A DNA stretch of 64,000 nt from Ianthella basta. Lineage: Eukaryota > Porifera > Demospongiae > Verongiida > Ianthellidae. The notes below the pieces were generated by a model. It had not been told where the DNA came from. It was given only the letters and a program-made list of their open reading frames with translations, and searched no databases. Positions 12,801 through 23,428 of the stretch are shown piece by piece. The stretch is taken from assembly GCA_964019415.1 (NCBI GenBank), contig OZ025883.1, positions 861,206 to 925,205 on the forward strand. Reading direction: 5' to 3'. Within the stretch, counting starts at the first letter, position 1. Each line of letters starts with the position of its first letter. Made by a program: the position numbers and the translations under genes.

Positions 12801-14544
12801 CAACTAATTCCCATTTTTATACTCTGACATTCATAGACAATGAGGGTGAGGTAGAACCATGTAAATGTCAATCACGGTAGTTACTAAGCATTAGCAGGGG
12901 CTTGTTCTGCCTAGGGTTAAGTGAACAAGCATGCTGCAGTGTTTAGGCCAAACTATCAGTGAAAATGTATATTGGCAGCAGGTAAGTGTAGTCATGCTTT
13001 TTGTAATTCAGGGATACCCCTGTAAATGTACGTGACAATGGAAATGTTATACTGTATAGCACAAGAATTAGTACCCTCAACACATACCGCTTTACTAAAT
13101 TCTTCCATTGCACTGTCTACTTTCTTTCCAGACAGTTGCTGCAGTGTCTGTTCTGCAGCATCAGCTTGTGTACGCAAAGACTCCATAGACTTCACATCTC
13201 TGTCCAGTTCCTCCCTGCATTAAAAGAACTTCTTGGCATCATGCATGCAAAAGTAACCATTGTACGGGAGAGCTAGACTAGGATGAGTATGGCATGAAGC
13301 TTGCAGTATATCCAAACAAATAGATGACTACTGCTATAAAAACATCATCTGCATGCTACATAGCTACGTAATATGATATTTATATAATATATTCAGTACG
13401 TTCGTTTGCTTGTCTGTTCGTTCGATTCAAGCAAAAAACTACTACACAGGACGTGACCAAACTCTTAGGGATTATAAAGTGGGGCTCCAGATGTGTTCAC
13501 CACAGGTCTAGCTCAATAGACTACATTCGCGACTGACGGCCATTTTATTAATTATCACTTCTTGACTTCCGGCTATCGTGCGATGTGATTCACTGTCATC
13601 CAATGATCGACTTTTAAACTTGGTCGTTATAACAGCTACCCTCCGTTGCTAACAGCACAGATTCTTCATATCAGCCTGGGTCCAACTCGCTGTTGTGCGA
13701 CTCGCCGTCGCCGTGGCAGAATCCTGCCAAAGGCGGGCGCCCTACTAGTAATGATATATAGCAGCTGTCTAATCATTGAGTTGTGCACCCCGTGCAGTGT
13801 AAGATGACAAAGTATGTTATATGTGTGGGGGACAGTGGCCAGACTATTGGTCATTTACTCTGTTTCTTGCACAACCTCATTGCACAAACCATAGCTACTT
13901 GGATGCTGTTGCACTGTACCGTAAAAATTGCAAAATGTGAATGACCAAAGTTTGAACAATTGTGCTCGTTGTTGAATAAGGTTTAAACATGGTACAGCAG
14001 ATAATTCTACAAAATTACACAAATTCATCAAGTGCATACTTGGCTGCTGCCAAGCAGTATAAGAGTACTTTATTCTAGTGCATTCTAATTTCACAAGAAA
14101 ATCTGTTTATTAAAATATTAGTGCCCAAGCCATCTGGGCCAATATATACTTACACTCCTTCTCCACACCACTGCTTGAATTGCTCCATCATTTCAACCAA
14201 CTTTTGCATGAAGTTTGTGCACGACTCCCAGTGCCTTCCACACTTGGTCTGGATAGCACTGCCAGATAGATACTCCTACAATAATACCAAGCAGAATGTG
14301 TACACGTGCATTCTATCCCTGCATGGCCAGATTCAATGCTGTCTGTTGGCCTATACATATGCATGTGCTTATCAAACTGACATTGTGGAGCAAAGGCCGC
14401 AGATACACAGACCCTACATGCAGTGCATTGTGACTTACCCAATTTATAAAGCATTATTAACACATACGCTTACATGAAGCAGTGACTCAAATCTTTTGAA
14501 CTCTGTCCATCTCTCTTTCCAATTCCTCTTCAATGCTCCACGGC
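3875..14544 (-). CDS. KM-1 exons 6-15: helical, membrane and HR2-like region
   Basis: Ten small exons encode the C-terminal half. Exons 6-11 are charged and helical (for example KWEDYQKELTEYLDEAMKTL in exon 9). Exon 13 holds the only strongly hydrophobic stretch (VIPPWFVLFLGLEGIAWAF). Exon 14 is a long amphipathic helix (KRQCMDNFKSLLESQVENF) and exon 15 ends the protein with FYTVYLH before TAA at 3875-3877. The placement parallels HR1-TM-HR2 of mitofusins, although only one membrane-length segment is evident here where mitofusins have two. Sequence similarity beyond the GTPase is weak by eye, so the HR1/HR2 labels are positional. Confidence 0.75.
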
Positions 14545-17500
14545 CTACATTAACATAATAGAATTGCAACAGTGAAAGATATGTTTATACACATGCATGC
14601 ACCAATCATCCATGTATTAAAATGTTCACACTAATCTCTGCATAAGATGCAAATAACATTGCAGCTGCCAGGTCTTCAAAGGCCAGGCAATCAATCACTG
14701 CAACATAATATGCAAACAATTTTTTGTGACATTTACATTTCGCAGATGCTCCTGGCCTGAGTGTGCTCATGATTTTACTTTACATGCGGCCCTTGTATCC
14801 CCTAATGCCCAACAATTCACCTTTTTCCATGTGCACGAGCGTCTGCTGTACAATTCATGGATTCTTGATAATAAAAATGCCCCATGAAATTGTATAAATG
14901 TACTCAGTATGTAGACGATGGATGCATGGTTTGTATTTTCCTAGAAAGGCCCAGGTCATTTTCTGACAATGTGAAGAATGCATGCATATAGATTGGCAAC
15001 ACATGCTTCAAAGGAGTTCTTGCAAAAGTACTTCAAGTGGCTGTATGCAGCTTTTCTTGCTGGCATGATGAAGGCACGTGTATAGCTTGTTATCCTGTAT
15101 AGCACATATACGTGCACAGACAATATATAACAGATTACGTTTGTGGAGTGGTGCACACTACAGGCCTACTGTATAATTATTATGACTATACCTGATTCAG
15201 AACAAGGTTTGCCTTTCTTCTCATTTTCCTGCACCTTGCAAGCCTCCTTGCCAGATACAAAGAAGGTCCAATCCAAAACTGCATTGGCTTGCAAGCCTTG
15301 GACTAGAAACTCTTCCACCTTCTGATGATGTTGTCTTTTCACTTTTGCAACTTTAGCATCTCGTCTACTTGTATCCTCATCATCATCACTATCATCACCT
15401 CCATCCACCACCAGGTCCCAGTGGTTGAACAGGATGAACAGGTTCTTGCTGACATTTGGCAACTGGCAATTAACACTCTCCAGAAACCTCTTGACCTGTG
15501 GCACAAAGAGCATACAAAAAAGTGAACAGGGCCGTAGCACCCAGTCCGGCTGGTCCGGCCATGGCCGGACCGGTTTTGCTGCTGGAACAAAAACTCTAAA
15601 TATTGAAGATATGCATTCTAAACACACTTTTAAATTGGGGGGGGGGGGGGGGGGGATACTGGCCTAAGGTTAAACAACGATCTAGAAGTAGAGTGGTCTT
15701 GTTACAGTGCTGCAGGACTTAGTTTGAACAAGGAATAGCCAGACACTTAGTCCTCTAACCAACCTTAACGACAGCAGCCATTTTACGGATGTTGTATGAT
15801 GTTTTTGACGTTTTCTGATGTGTAAAATTGTGTTAATCGATCGTCATGCAAAATCAGACAGCACGGTAGCGCTTCAGCCATGTACAGCGGATTTATGCAA
15901 CCTTGCAACAGTTCCCACACCATGGACAGTTGTTACCTAGAATACGGACTGGTACTGTAGTCACCTATTATATATCACCCTGTTCGTATCCTAGGTAACG
16001 ACTAGCCAGGTATGGGAACTGTTGCAAGGTTGCATAAATCCGCTGTACATGGATGTATGCATGCAGCATGGTAGTATATATTTGTACATGGGAACATGTA
16101 CGTAGCTTGAATGGGCATATGCATGCAATAGGATAGTCTCCTGTGGCAACCCTTGTTATTGCACACTCACATGTACACTAGCACTATAATACGCAGACGG
16201 AGAAACAGGAGATGGTAGCAAGACCACAAGTGCGGCAAAATGTGGGCAGATGTAGGGATGGTGAAAACGTATTCAAAGTCAGCGCATGTTAATGACCTGG
16301 GCTTTGCATGGACCAGCCCTCCTTGTTGCATGGACCGGCTGGCCCCCTTCTTTGCATGGACCGGCCCTCCTCCTGTTTTCGGAGGAAACATTTTTACACA
16401 CCCTTAATTTCCATTGATGGTGTCTTCTAGTCAAGGGAAGGAGAGATTTGTGCTGCCTAGCATCAGATAGACAACCAAAAAACCACTAGATTTCGATTTT
16501 TAATGCACTATCTTCTTATTTCAAAGCACTGTATTACCTGTTACATGGCACTTGATTGCCTTTCCTGCTGTAAGTGCCTGTTGGTCTATGTTACATTTGA
16601 TCATACTCATTGGAGTGTTGATGGGCCTAGAATTGCTCCAAAAGTACTCACAGAATATCTAAATTTCAAAAATTTTCCTGGGGCATGCCCGCAGCCCCCC
16701 TAGTTTGCATCACGTCATCTAAGGCCTGACCGGTTTTGATCTTGGTGCTACGGCCCTGGTGAACATTGAGAATATAGGGATTATCGACCCCAGATACATA
16801 GCTGAAATTCCATTGAAACAGCAAGCTGAAATGTATAATGTGATTGTTGTATATGCTTCACTCAACTCAAGTACTGTACAAGACGGTACTAACAGTAAAT
16901 GTGAAAGAGCTACTTGTATCTCTGAGACCTGCATGCACAATTACCAGTACTTCCAATGTGCTTTTCCCATTACACACATACACAAAGACATCTGCATCAC
17001 CACAGGTCTTCTTTACCAGATCATCAACTTCAGCATCAGTGCTGAGGCCAGGGCTATATAACAAAAGAGTGGTTATGCAATACTTCTCATCTCAGACAGT
17101 TAGCTGCTTCAATGGTATGACAGAAATGAAGGGTAATGTGTAGCACACTGCTACTCAGACTCATTCGTGAATGACTCAACAAAACAACAAGGAACAACCA
17201 AATGTGTGTATATATATAGTGCATTGCTGCACAGATGTACTTATGCATGACTCAACAAACGACTACAACCCAACGAAGTCAGAACAACTCATAATGATGT
17301 GAACACCGATGTTGCTGTGAACACACGCAAAGTGGTCACATCTCATGCCATAGAGGAATGCTGACATGGGCACTAACTGGTTTTGTTTCCTAGAAGTTTA
17401 CTGTGAGATCATGTAATCATGAAATCAAAAGACACTGACAGGCACACATGCTTATACACTAGTGGATTAACTACACATCATGAATATGGATATTTGGATA

Positions 17501-19789
17501 ATGCTTTTGAAAAGCCTATAATATGCATGTGATTGAATCATTTTGCAAGTACGTAGCATACGGCATAGCGATATATACTCGCGCTGCCATGTATGTTGGC
17601 ATAACTACACACGTATATATAGCTCCAGTGCATGAAGAGCACATACCTGTCAATTAGGACAACATCTTGGTTCAACCACATGCAGCTGTCTTGGGCAGGC
17701 AAAAATATTTCAAGGACCTCCCCAGCTTTGAGGCTTCCTTGCTCCATGTGGTTGGCCAATTCTTCCAATGTCTACATAAAACAGGATTCAATAATGCTAG
17801 CATGCAGAAACCAGCTTGAGCAGGATTATGCGATAGCAGCCAACCAGTATTATATATGTTCTTATGTTCTCACATGGACATACACACACAATGTACACAA
17901 TGTACCTACACAGTATATGGATGCATACCTACCAGCAGCTGCAGATGCAAGCCTCCAGTCTTCACATACCCATCTGCACTGCCATCTTGGCTTGGTGGTA
18001 CACCAGTTATGGTGCAAAAGCATCTAGTGGTCGAGCCATCCCCAACAGGAAGCACTTTCTTCTTGATGAGGGCATTGATAATGGTGCTCTTGCCATTACT
18101 TGTATTCCCCAGGAAAGCTACCTTCATCTGTTCTTGCTTAGTTGCCTCTACCATTGTTTGCAGGCTGTTCCGAATCTTGGAGCATGTATCTAATGCACTT
18201 GTAGGACAGTCCTGTACCTGCTCAAGAAAGGCCTGGACGATGTTCAGGTGCTTCAAGAATGCTCTTACACAGGCAGCCAAAACATGTTTTGCATGCTGAA
18301 AATCCAGCTATGTAGAATTAAGCATGCAAGCTGGGTAAATGCATACTGAGTGTGTAATTATGTTACAGTGTGTGTCAATTGACATGTCTTGTGGAACAGC
18401 CACAGTATGCATTCTTGTACATTGCATGGACATCTTACATTGCATGTATATGTTACGCGCAAATCTGCGCAAAGCTGCAACCTTGGGCATGTGACTGGGA
18501 GTGAACTGCAGCAGTTATGGGTTTTGTCAAGCATAGTCCCACCATATGTAGATTCTCCACGTCTCTACAGCCTGGCATATCCAGGCAGCCTCATATGCGT
18601 GTACACTGTGTACAGTATCTTACAATAATGTTTATGTGCACACAGTATGCATGCCGAGTAGGCATTGTATCTGTGTGCCATTAGAGTATAGCCTCTGGCC
18701 ATACCCAAGTCAAATGAGATCCTGATCCCGATGATACGTATGCAGTTAACTGCATTCACCCTGTTTGAAGTGCATGCAGCATACCATATACCTACCATAT
18801 GACCTGCTGTCAACCAAACAATTCTACACACCAAATATTTAGAAGACTTACTGGATTGTATGGGATGCAGCATACTACCTCTCCTATAGCCTGCTGTCAA
18901 CCTTATACAATGCAATATAGCTATAGTTACACATCATGCACACGAAAGGGCTTACCGGATTCACTTTCCCCAACTCTTCAAGCACGGTTGCTGCATCAGG
19001 CCTTTGGTCAGGTTCATCATTCAAGCAGCTCAGAATCAGTGGTCTCAGAGAGTAGTTTGCGGGCAAACGAGCCAGGTCATCACGGCGCCTGTCCTTTTCG
19101 GGAATTCCACCGATGTTCTGCAGCCCAGGATTCGGTTCCTGCTGCGTCGCGATTTCCAGCATCAGCACACCGTAAGAGAAGATGTCAATCTTCTCATTAT
19201 AGCAAGGGTTCGCAGCCAGGGCTTCCGGAGGCATGTAGGGTACGGCTCCAGGTTGTTTCGTCTGGAAGTAAGCTGCAGTCTTCAGCTTTGATTGCCCGAG
19301 GTCGCCAAGCTTGGGTCGTCCTGTGTTATCGAGTAGGACATTCTTGGCCGAGAGGTCGCGGTGTACCAGAGGAGGATTCTGTGCGTGAAGGAAATGGATT
19401 CCCTTCGCTACGTCTAGACAGAGTTGAAACTGCCTTCGGTAACTTAGTCTTCCTTTCTCCGCACGCAGCAGCTGTCTGAGGTCTTGGTTCATCCTCTCCA
19501 TCACCAGGATGGGCTCTTCGCTATCTTGGTCGTAGAAGGCTCCCTTGAAACCTACGATCAATGGATGGGTGATGCTTTCCAAGCGCGTGCACTCACTCTG
19601 GAAGGCTTTCAGCGCTTCGTCGCCCTGGCCGTCCCGTACCGCATCTAACAGAACGCCGTGAATCCTCTTTACTGCCACGGGAAGCCCATTCAGTTCTCCT
19701 TCATAAACTGTTCCATTCCCTCCACGGTTGATCTCCTTGCCAACAGTCAAAGAGGAAGGCCTAAGAGCTAGATGTTTGGAAAGCGACAT
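3875..19789 (-). CDS. KM-1: kinase-mitofusin-like GTPase fusion protein (15 exons, 971 aa)
   Basis: Exons in coding order: 18956-19789, 17933-18295, 17647-17771, 16945-17053, 15192-15495, 14474-14544, 14154-14275, 13088-13214, 12278-12476, 12147-12210, 11949-12036, 9991-10119, 9151-9267, 4437-4636, 3875-3938. Every junction is GT-AG, all phases agree and the exons sum to 2916 bp. Residues 1-278 are a protein kinase. Residues about 330-580 are a dynamin-family GTPase of mitofusin/Fzo type: GNTSNGKS P-loop, STT switch I, DSPG, and NHWD in the G4 position (mitofusins have NRWD). Residues about 580-845 are helical, about 850-872 hydrophobic (membrane), and 885-971 coiled coil like mitofusin HR2. 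The likely role is membrane tethering or remodelling by GTP hydrolysis, controlled by an attached kinase; this is inferred. No lesion was seen. Introns 4, 7, 11, 12 and 13 are swollen by transposons. Confidence 0.85.
4909..5675. mobile_element. Unclassified insertion in KM-1 intron 13
   Basis: KM-2 reads directly from the conserved sequence ending caaatgcctaaag into the following aaggtgagatatg block (about 23255-23290). KM-1 has about 770 extra bases between the same two blocks. The insert has no recognised coding sequence, and I could not define its termini or a target duplication. Confidence 0.4.
5740..5968. repeat. 21-bp minisatellite in KM-1 intron 13
   Basis: Imperfect tandem copies of a roughly 21-bp unit, about cactcctaccacacctcatgt. 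The open frames across it on both strands are artefacts of the repeat. The same repeat occurs at the same intron in KM-2 and KM-3. Confidence 0.85.
6045..8690 (-). mobile_element. Degenerate non-LTR retrotransposon (RT ORF) in KM-1 intron 13
   Basis: On the minus strand an open segment from about 8590 to 7937 begins the ORF and includes a cysteine/histidine-rich stretch (CAVCHCVMP). It is followed in shifting frames by a reverse-transcriptase region: a KRDGGVQPIA block near 7630, NNAFNCLHQDKM near 7400, and a QQGDPLGP block near 7260. The C-terminal part resumes at about 6410-6081 (LLATRRKELGAWLQAVP). At least two frameshifts and a nested transposon at 6418-7168 break it, so it is dead. The family resembles non-LTR RTs common in sponges and cnidarians; I cannot name the clade. 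KM-2, KM-3 and KM-4 lack it. Confidence 0.75.
6418..7168. mobile_element. TIR transposon nested in the non-LTR element, 5-bp TSD
   Basis: The termini are inverted: cagggccgtagcac at the left and, read inverted, cagggccatagcac at the right. The element is flanked by the 5-bp direct repeat atctg (6413-6417 and 7169-7173). It splits the retrotransposon ORF, whose coding continues on both sides, so it is the younger insertion. It shares termini and internal ggtccggccatgg segments with the element at 15527-16758. It carries no transposase and is non-autonomous. CAG-type ends with 5-bp duplications resemble the hAT5 group. Confidence 0.85.
9328..9816 (+). mobile_element. Helitron-like non-autonomous element H1 (KM-1 intron 12)
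   Basis: The element starts TC after an A (9327) and ends CTAG before a T (9817). A GC-rich stem-loop (cccacccgaagggcggg) lies about 10 bp inside the 3' end. These are the standard Helitron termini, with no target duplication. A second copy of the same family, inverted, is H6 at 53202-53688 (487 versus 489 bp). A short open frame shared by both is not recognised. Confidence 0.75.
10734..11811 (+). mobile_element. Helitron-like non-autonomous element H2 (KM-1 intron 11)
   Basis: The 5' end is A|TCCTATATATAATGGAGC and the 3' end is a stem-loop (aagcccgccgaaggtgggctt) followed by CTAG|T. KM-2 and KM-3 run straight from the gtccatc block to the ataatcagaacttaag block, giving the empty site. Open frames inside (for example 10702-11082 minus) match nothing I recognise. 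The 5' end resembles that of H5. Confidence 0.75.
13379..13748 (+). mobile_element. Helitron-like element H3 (KM-1 intron 7)
   Basis: It begins tttatataatata with TT instead of TC, probably a mutated terminus, followed by a gttcgtttgcttgtctg region like that of H4. It ends in a stem-loop (cctgccaaaggcggg) and CTAG before T. It has no coding content. Confidence 0.6.
15192..18295 (-). CDS. KM-1 exons 2-5: mitofusin/Fzo-type GTPase domain
   Basis: Exon 2 carries the P-loop (residues 341-348, GNTSNGKS) and switch I threonines (about 367-368). The exon 3/4 junction splits the serine of DSPG (440-443). Exon 5 carries the G4 motif NHWD (501-504) and the FFVSGKEAC stretch that matches the G5-proximal FFVSAKE of mitofusins. 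Between G4 and G5 is an acidic insert (GGDDSDDDEDTS) not known from mitofusins and variable among the array genes. Intron 4 (15496-16944) contains a 1232-bp TIR transposon. Family assignment rests on the NxWD G4 and on the helical C-terminal architecture. Confidence 0.85.
15527..16758. mobile_element. 1.23-kb TIR transposon in KM-1 intron 4, 5-bp TSD
   Basis: Perfect 15-bp terminal inverted repeats (CAGGGCCGTAGCACC) are flanked by the direct repeat gtgaa (15522-15526, 16759-16763). The empty site is visible in KM-2 and KM-3, which read aagcgaacattgag across this point. No transposase is seen. The interior includes a 19-bp G tract (15637-15655) and a nested hairpin element (15879-16051). It is the same family as 6418-7168. 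Confidence 0.9.
15879..16051. repeat. 173-bp hairpin element nested in the TIR transposon
   Basis: The left arm starts catgtacagcggatttatgc and returns as its inverse ending at 16051. The outer 43 bp match with one difference. An inner imperfect repeat (gttacctag / ctaggtaac) extends the fold. It looks like a small MITE or foldback element. Confidence 0.7.
18956..19789 (-). CDS. KM-1 exon 1: protein kinase domain (TKL-like)
   Basis: One 278-codon exon encodes a full kinase fold. It has a glycine-rich loop RGGNGTVYEG (22-31), VAVK lysine K41, helix-C glutamate E66, catalytic loop HRDLSAKN (143-150), DLG (163-165) replacing the usual DFG, PPE (187-189), DIFSYG (202-207) and the late arginine in DQRPDA. 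All residues needed for phosphotransfer are present, so it should be active. The HRDLSAKN loop and overall pattern suggest a tyrosine-kinase-like (TKL) group serine/threonine kinase. The start is the ATG opening MSLSKHL, shared by all four copies. The exon ends phase 0 at a GTAAGC donor right after the domain, which is what makes the fusion. The antisense open frame in this exon is a shadow. Confidence 0.9.
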
Positions 19790-19900
19790 ATTTACATAAA
19801 GTGGAGAAGCGATTGAAGGAGACCAACATCTATTTGGAATGTGCCAGATAAAAATGGCGTCTCCTATTTAATTATAAAGAGGACAGGAAACTCCTTTACA
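19790..19900 (-). promoter_or_regulatory. Probable promoter region of KM-1 (type A)
   Basis: Upstream of the ATG on the minus strand are a CGCCATTTTT block (aaaatggcg on plus, 19851-19859), which resembles a YY1 site, and an AT-rich TATA-like block (tatttaattataaag, 19865-19879) about 80 bp from the start codon. The same arrangement precedes KM-4 at about 62285-62312, and a truncated copy lies at the scar near 32490-32580. KM-2 and KM-3 have a different upstream sequence. Confidence 0.45.
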
Positions 19901-20763
19901 TCTACTGTGACTACCTCATCACCTTTGCATAGAATGGTTCCACACTATTCTGATGCACTCTATGTACTAGCTAAGTCTCTATACCAGTGTTATCACTAGC
20001 CCATGACTATGTACCTGCCATGCTGGCCATCACAGCACAGTGCATGCTTGACATCGACTCGTGTGCATATGCTTCGTGCCTTGTATCTCCCTCTGAGGAG
20101 TATAGTGCAAAGAGCTAGGCTGGTATCCATATTTCTAGGGTGCACACAGAGAACTTGAGGGGAGGGGAGTAGGGAGATGAGTAAAGGAAATGAGGCAAGT
20201 GGAGTGAGAAAGGGAAAGGAGAATAGGCATATCATATTGCAAGTGCAATGTAGCAAGGATGAATGTTAACAATTACTCATTGGCAAATTAATGTGTTGGT
20301 GCAGTGAACCCCATGCAAGCCAGAGTAGCTAAGTTTGGGTTCTCTATCTATGATCATGAATGCTCTCACATGTAGCTAACTACATTTGTTCATAGAGTGA
20401 TATGAGTTGTTTGATTCTAGTCTCTGCTTCACATGGTAGCCTGCTAATTGCATTTCATATACGTAGCTACTAGCTACTTTAGCACTCAACACGCTACCAA
20501 CACTCTAGCAATGCCCACCTCCACAATCTGCATGCTTCACTGCAGAAGCAGAGGTCTCCAGGAGCTCCACCACTCCACAGACTGTCCTAGCTCATTACAC
20601 AACAGAAGCAGTTTGTGAGCACATGCTGTTTCAGTAGTCTGGATGGATGGCTAGCTATAGATAGCTAGGGTACCAAATTAAACATGCTGCATGGATTGCA
20701 TGTTGGCTGAATTGATTGTACTTATATAAACAAACATATGTTACGCGCATACCTCCTATATAT
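19901..20763. other. Spacer between KM-1 and KM-2, proximal part
   Basis: Non-coding. The first half matches the region upstream of KM-4 (62700-62940) and the second half is the array's conserved 3'-flank block. It contains ctagctag runs. No gene was seen. Confidence 0.55.
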
Positions 20764-22203
20764 CACTGTTAGAAATTTGGTGTGATGATCACACAGTTAA
20801 TTGGTGTGAATTGCCTGCTACAGGGGCACACCAATTATCAGTGTGAACTTCACACTAATATATTCTGGTGTGAGCATCACACCCATGTACAGGAAGAGTG
20901 AGCTTCACTAGCTTCAGTCAATCAAACAACATTTGCACTATGTAAATAGACACACATACACTCTCATATACACAGACACTACACAGATGCACTTGATAGC
21001 AGATACTGCCCATTTCACCATGCACAGCCAGCCAGTGTATGTGGATGGGGCCACATGGCTCCCTTGGTGTCTACCACACTGCTGACTGAACTTGGTAAGA
21101 ATGGGACAAATTTCATACTGTACATTGACTGCACAGCGTGCGTACGCACGCACGCACACACACACACGCGCACACACACACGCGCACACACACACACTTG
21201 ACCTACCACTGCCAAGACTTGGCTATGTGGACCCTATGAACGGGGCGAACCATCAGGTAGCAAAACACACACAAACCTTCCTTTCATTGCTTTTATTCCA
21301 ACAAGGAACAATGCAGGCCAGTGTCACTGCTGTTGTTTAGGAGTTTGAGTCACAAGTCAGTTTTTCCCATGTGCCATGGCATCGACAACCATGCAGACAA
21401 TGTCACATGTCTGACTATTGATTCCTTTGGTTCTTGTACTCTTGTGGAGTATATGTAGTAAGATCAACGTGTCCAAAAAGTGTGTGTGTGTGGGTGGGTG
21501 GGTGTGCATGTTTGTTGTGTGTACTACTGTACAAACCATGAATACCCTCGCTGAATCTCCTGAACACAGTCACTCTCCAGCAGGATGTGTGGGGAGGTGT
21601 TATTGGTGTCTGTCTTTGCACATTATACACTCAAATGTTGACAGGCAACAACACCTGACAATCCAAACTTGGTAAAGCTTTTACAACTGTCTGACTGGAG
21701 ATCGAGAGGTGCTGTTTACTTTACCTCCAACATAAGTGGCATGTGCTACTCTCATGTAAACTCACCTCTCCACAAATCCATGTTTGGGCCCAAAATTACA
21801 TTTGCAGTTATGAGCTAATCCAAACTTCCTCCTCACTCTAGCAGAAGCATCTATCTGATAGACCCGAATTGAAGTAGAACAGGAGAGTAGATAATTTCTA
21901 CAGTTAAACAGACATATCCCAAGGTGTACTGTAAGATAAATGTACTTTCGCGGTATTGGAACTGCACGCTACAACTCTCTGCTGCAGTGCCGTCCAAGAG
22001 CAAGTTCCTTGGCATGTTAATGCATTGCCAGAGATACCAATAGGCCTATATAATCTATATCTATGATATAGATTCTGCGCACGGTTGTGCAATGGTGACA
22101 TGGCGGCATTGGTGTCATCATCACACTAATATGACGGAGTGAACGATTATACCTGTGGTGTGAGCACTAATTGGTGTGACGCCCACACAGCATTTTTAAC
22201 AGT
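20764..22203. mobile_element. TIR element rich in GTGTGA/TCACAC palindromes
   Basis: The ends are inverted (ACTGTTAGAAAT at 20765; ATTTTTAACAGT ending at 22203). The interruption is absent from the matching flanks of KM-3 and KM-5. Subterminal DNA at both ends carries several short palindromes such as ggtgtgagcatcacacc. The interior has a CA/CG microsatellite at about 21146-21197. No transposase was recognised. The exact boundary and target duplication are ambiguous. Confidence 0.6.
21146..21197. repeat. (CA)n/(CG)-interrupted microsatellite
   Basis: Alternating purine-pyrimidine tract of cgcacgcacaca type. The cysteine/valine-rich open frames across it on the minus strand are low-complexity artefacts. 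Confidence 0.9.
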
Positions 22204-23335
22204 ATAATACGCTGATGATGGTGGAGCATGCATGCCTTTTGACAGCGTGCAGTTGTGCTGAAGTGCATGTGGCGCATAGCAGTCAGCTATGGGAGACCAT
22301 ACTCATGCTGCAAGATGCATGGTCAGCATATTAGGGAAAGCAACTAGGGCATCAGCCATTGAAGTTATAATACTGTCAGGCAGGGCCTGAGGCATTAGCA
22401 GGATATAATTATGGTATATTAGAGCTAGCTGCATATTATTGGTCAAGTTGCATACGAAACTGTCATGCACTAATACTCTCTCTTGATTCAATGAAGGTAC
22501 ACAATGTAGAAGTGATCCAGGCTAGGCTTCATCTCTTGCTGCAGCTGGTCCCTAGGATGAAACGAATAGCTATAGATATTATGTAGCTAGTTAGTACTAC
22601 AAATGAATAAGGCATAAGATATGGAAGGTGACCATTAAACAGTTCATTTTCTAAACAAAGGCAACCATTGCCATCACTGCGTGGGTTCTTGCAAATGGAC
22701 TACATACTTCAGGTTGCAATGGCTACATAGCATGATGTGACATCACTTGCTATATGAACTAGATAATTCGCAGCAAGACTCACTGAAAAGCAGTAGCTTG
22801 GTTTATCCATACAATTCTCTGCTGTAGATCTTGGATATTTTCTTTAAGACCCTTCCGCTTGTCAGCCAAGGCTGCCCTGAAGTTCTCAACCTGAGACTCC
22901 AAGAAACTTTTAAAGTTGACCATGCACTGTCTCTTTACTTCTGGCTTCCTAGCATCGAGTTGCTCTTTCAAGTGGTTAATGATCTGAAAGGGGAAGACAG
23001 TGCAAGGAATGCTGAAAATGGTAACTGTGACAGCATGCAATGCCAGAATACTTTGCTTGCCAGGCAATTACTAGTTTATTTATGAATTAACATCTCAGAT
23101 GGCTATTACACTGTATAGCTGCATTCAATGAATACTCTCAACGGTTGAAATGAACTCTTATATAAGCAAGCACAACTGACACTCAGGTAGCTGTATATAA
23201 GCACTGCATGCTCTTGCAGCTACCTGAGTGCCGACGTGTGACCCAAGATATTGTTATCAAATGCCTAAAGAATAAAGTACAAGGTGAGATATGTAAGAAT
23301 GAGAATGCATAATCATCTAATATTATGTTGCACAC

Positions 23336-23428
23336 CCTAGGTCATTCCAATATACCACACATCATGTCACTCCTACCACACCTCATGCGTCACTCCTACC
23401 ATACCTCATGTCAATCGTACCACACCTA
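23336..23428. repeat. 21-bp minisatellite in KM-2 intron 13 (short)
   Basis: About four imperfect units of the same cactcctaccacacctcatg repeat as in KM-1 and KM-3, at the equivalent intron position. Confidence 0.75.

Noticed and set aside
18799..19479. Long open frame on the plus strand opposite the KM-1 kinase exon (similar ones at 44626-45195 and 61266-61913)
   Set aside because: It is the antisense shadow of a conserved coding exon; it has no recognisable domain and its conservation follows the sense codons.
20938..21215. Cys/Val-rich open frames
   Set aside because: They are made by the CA/CG microsatellite.
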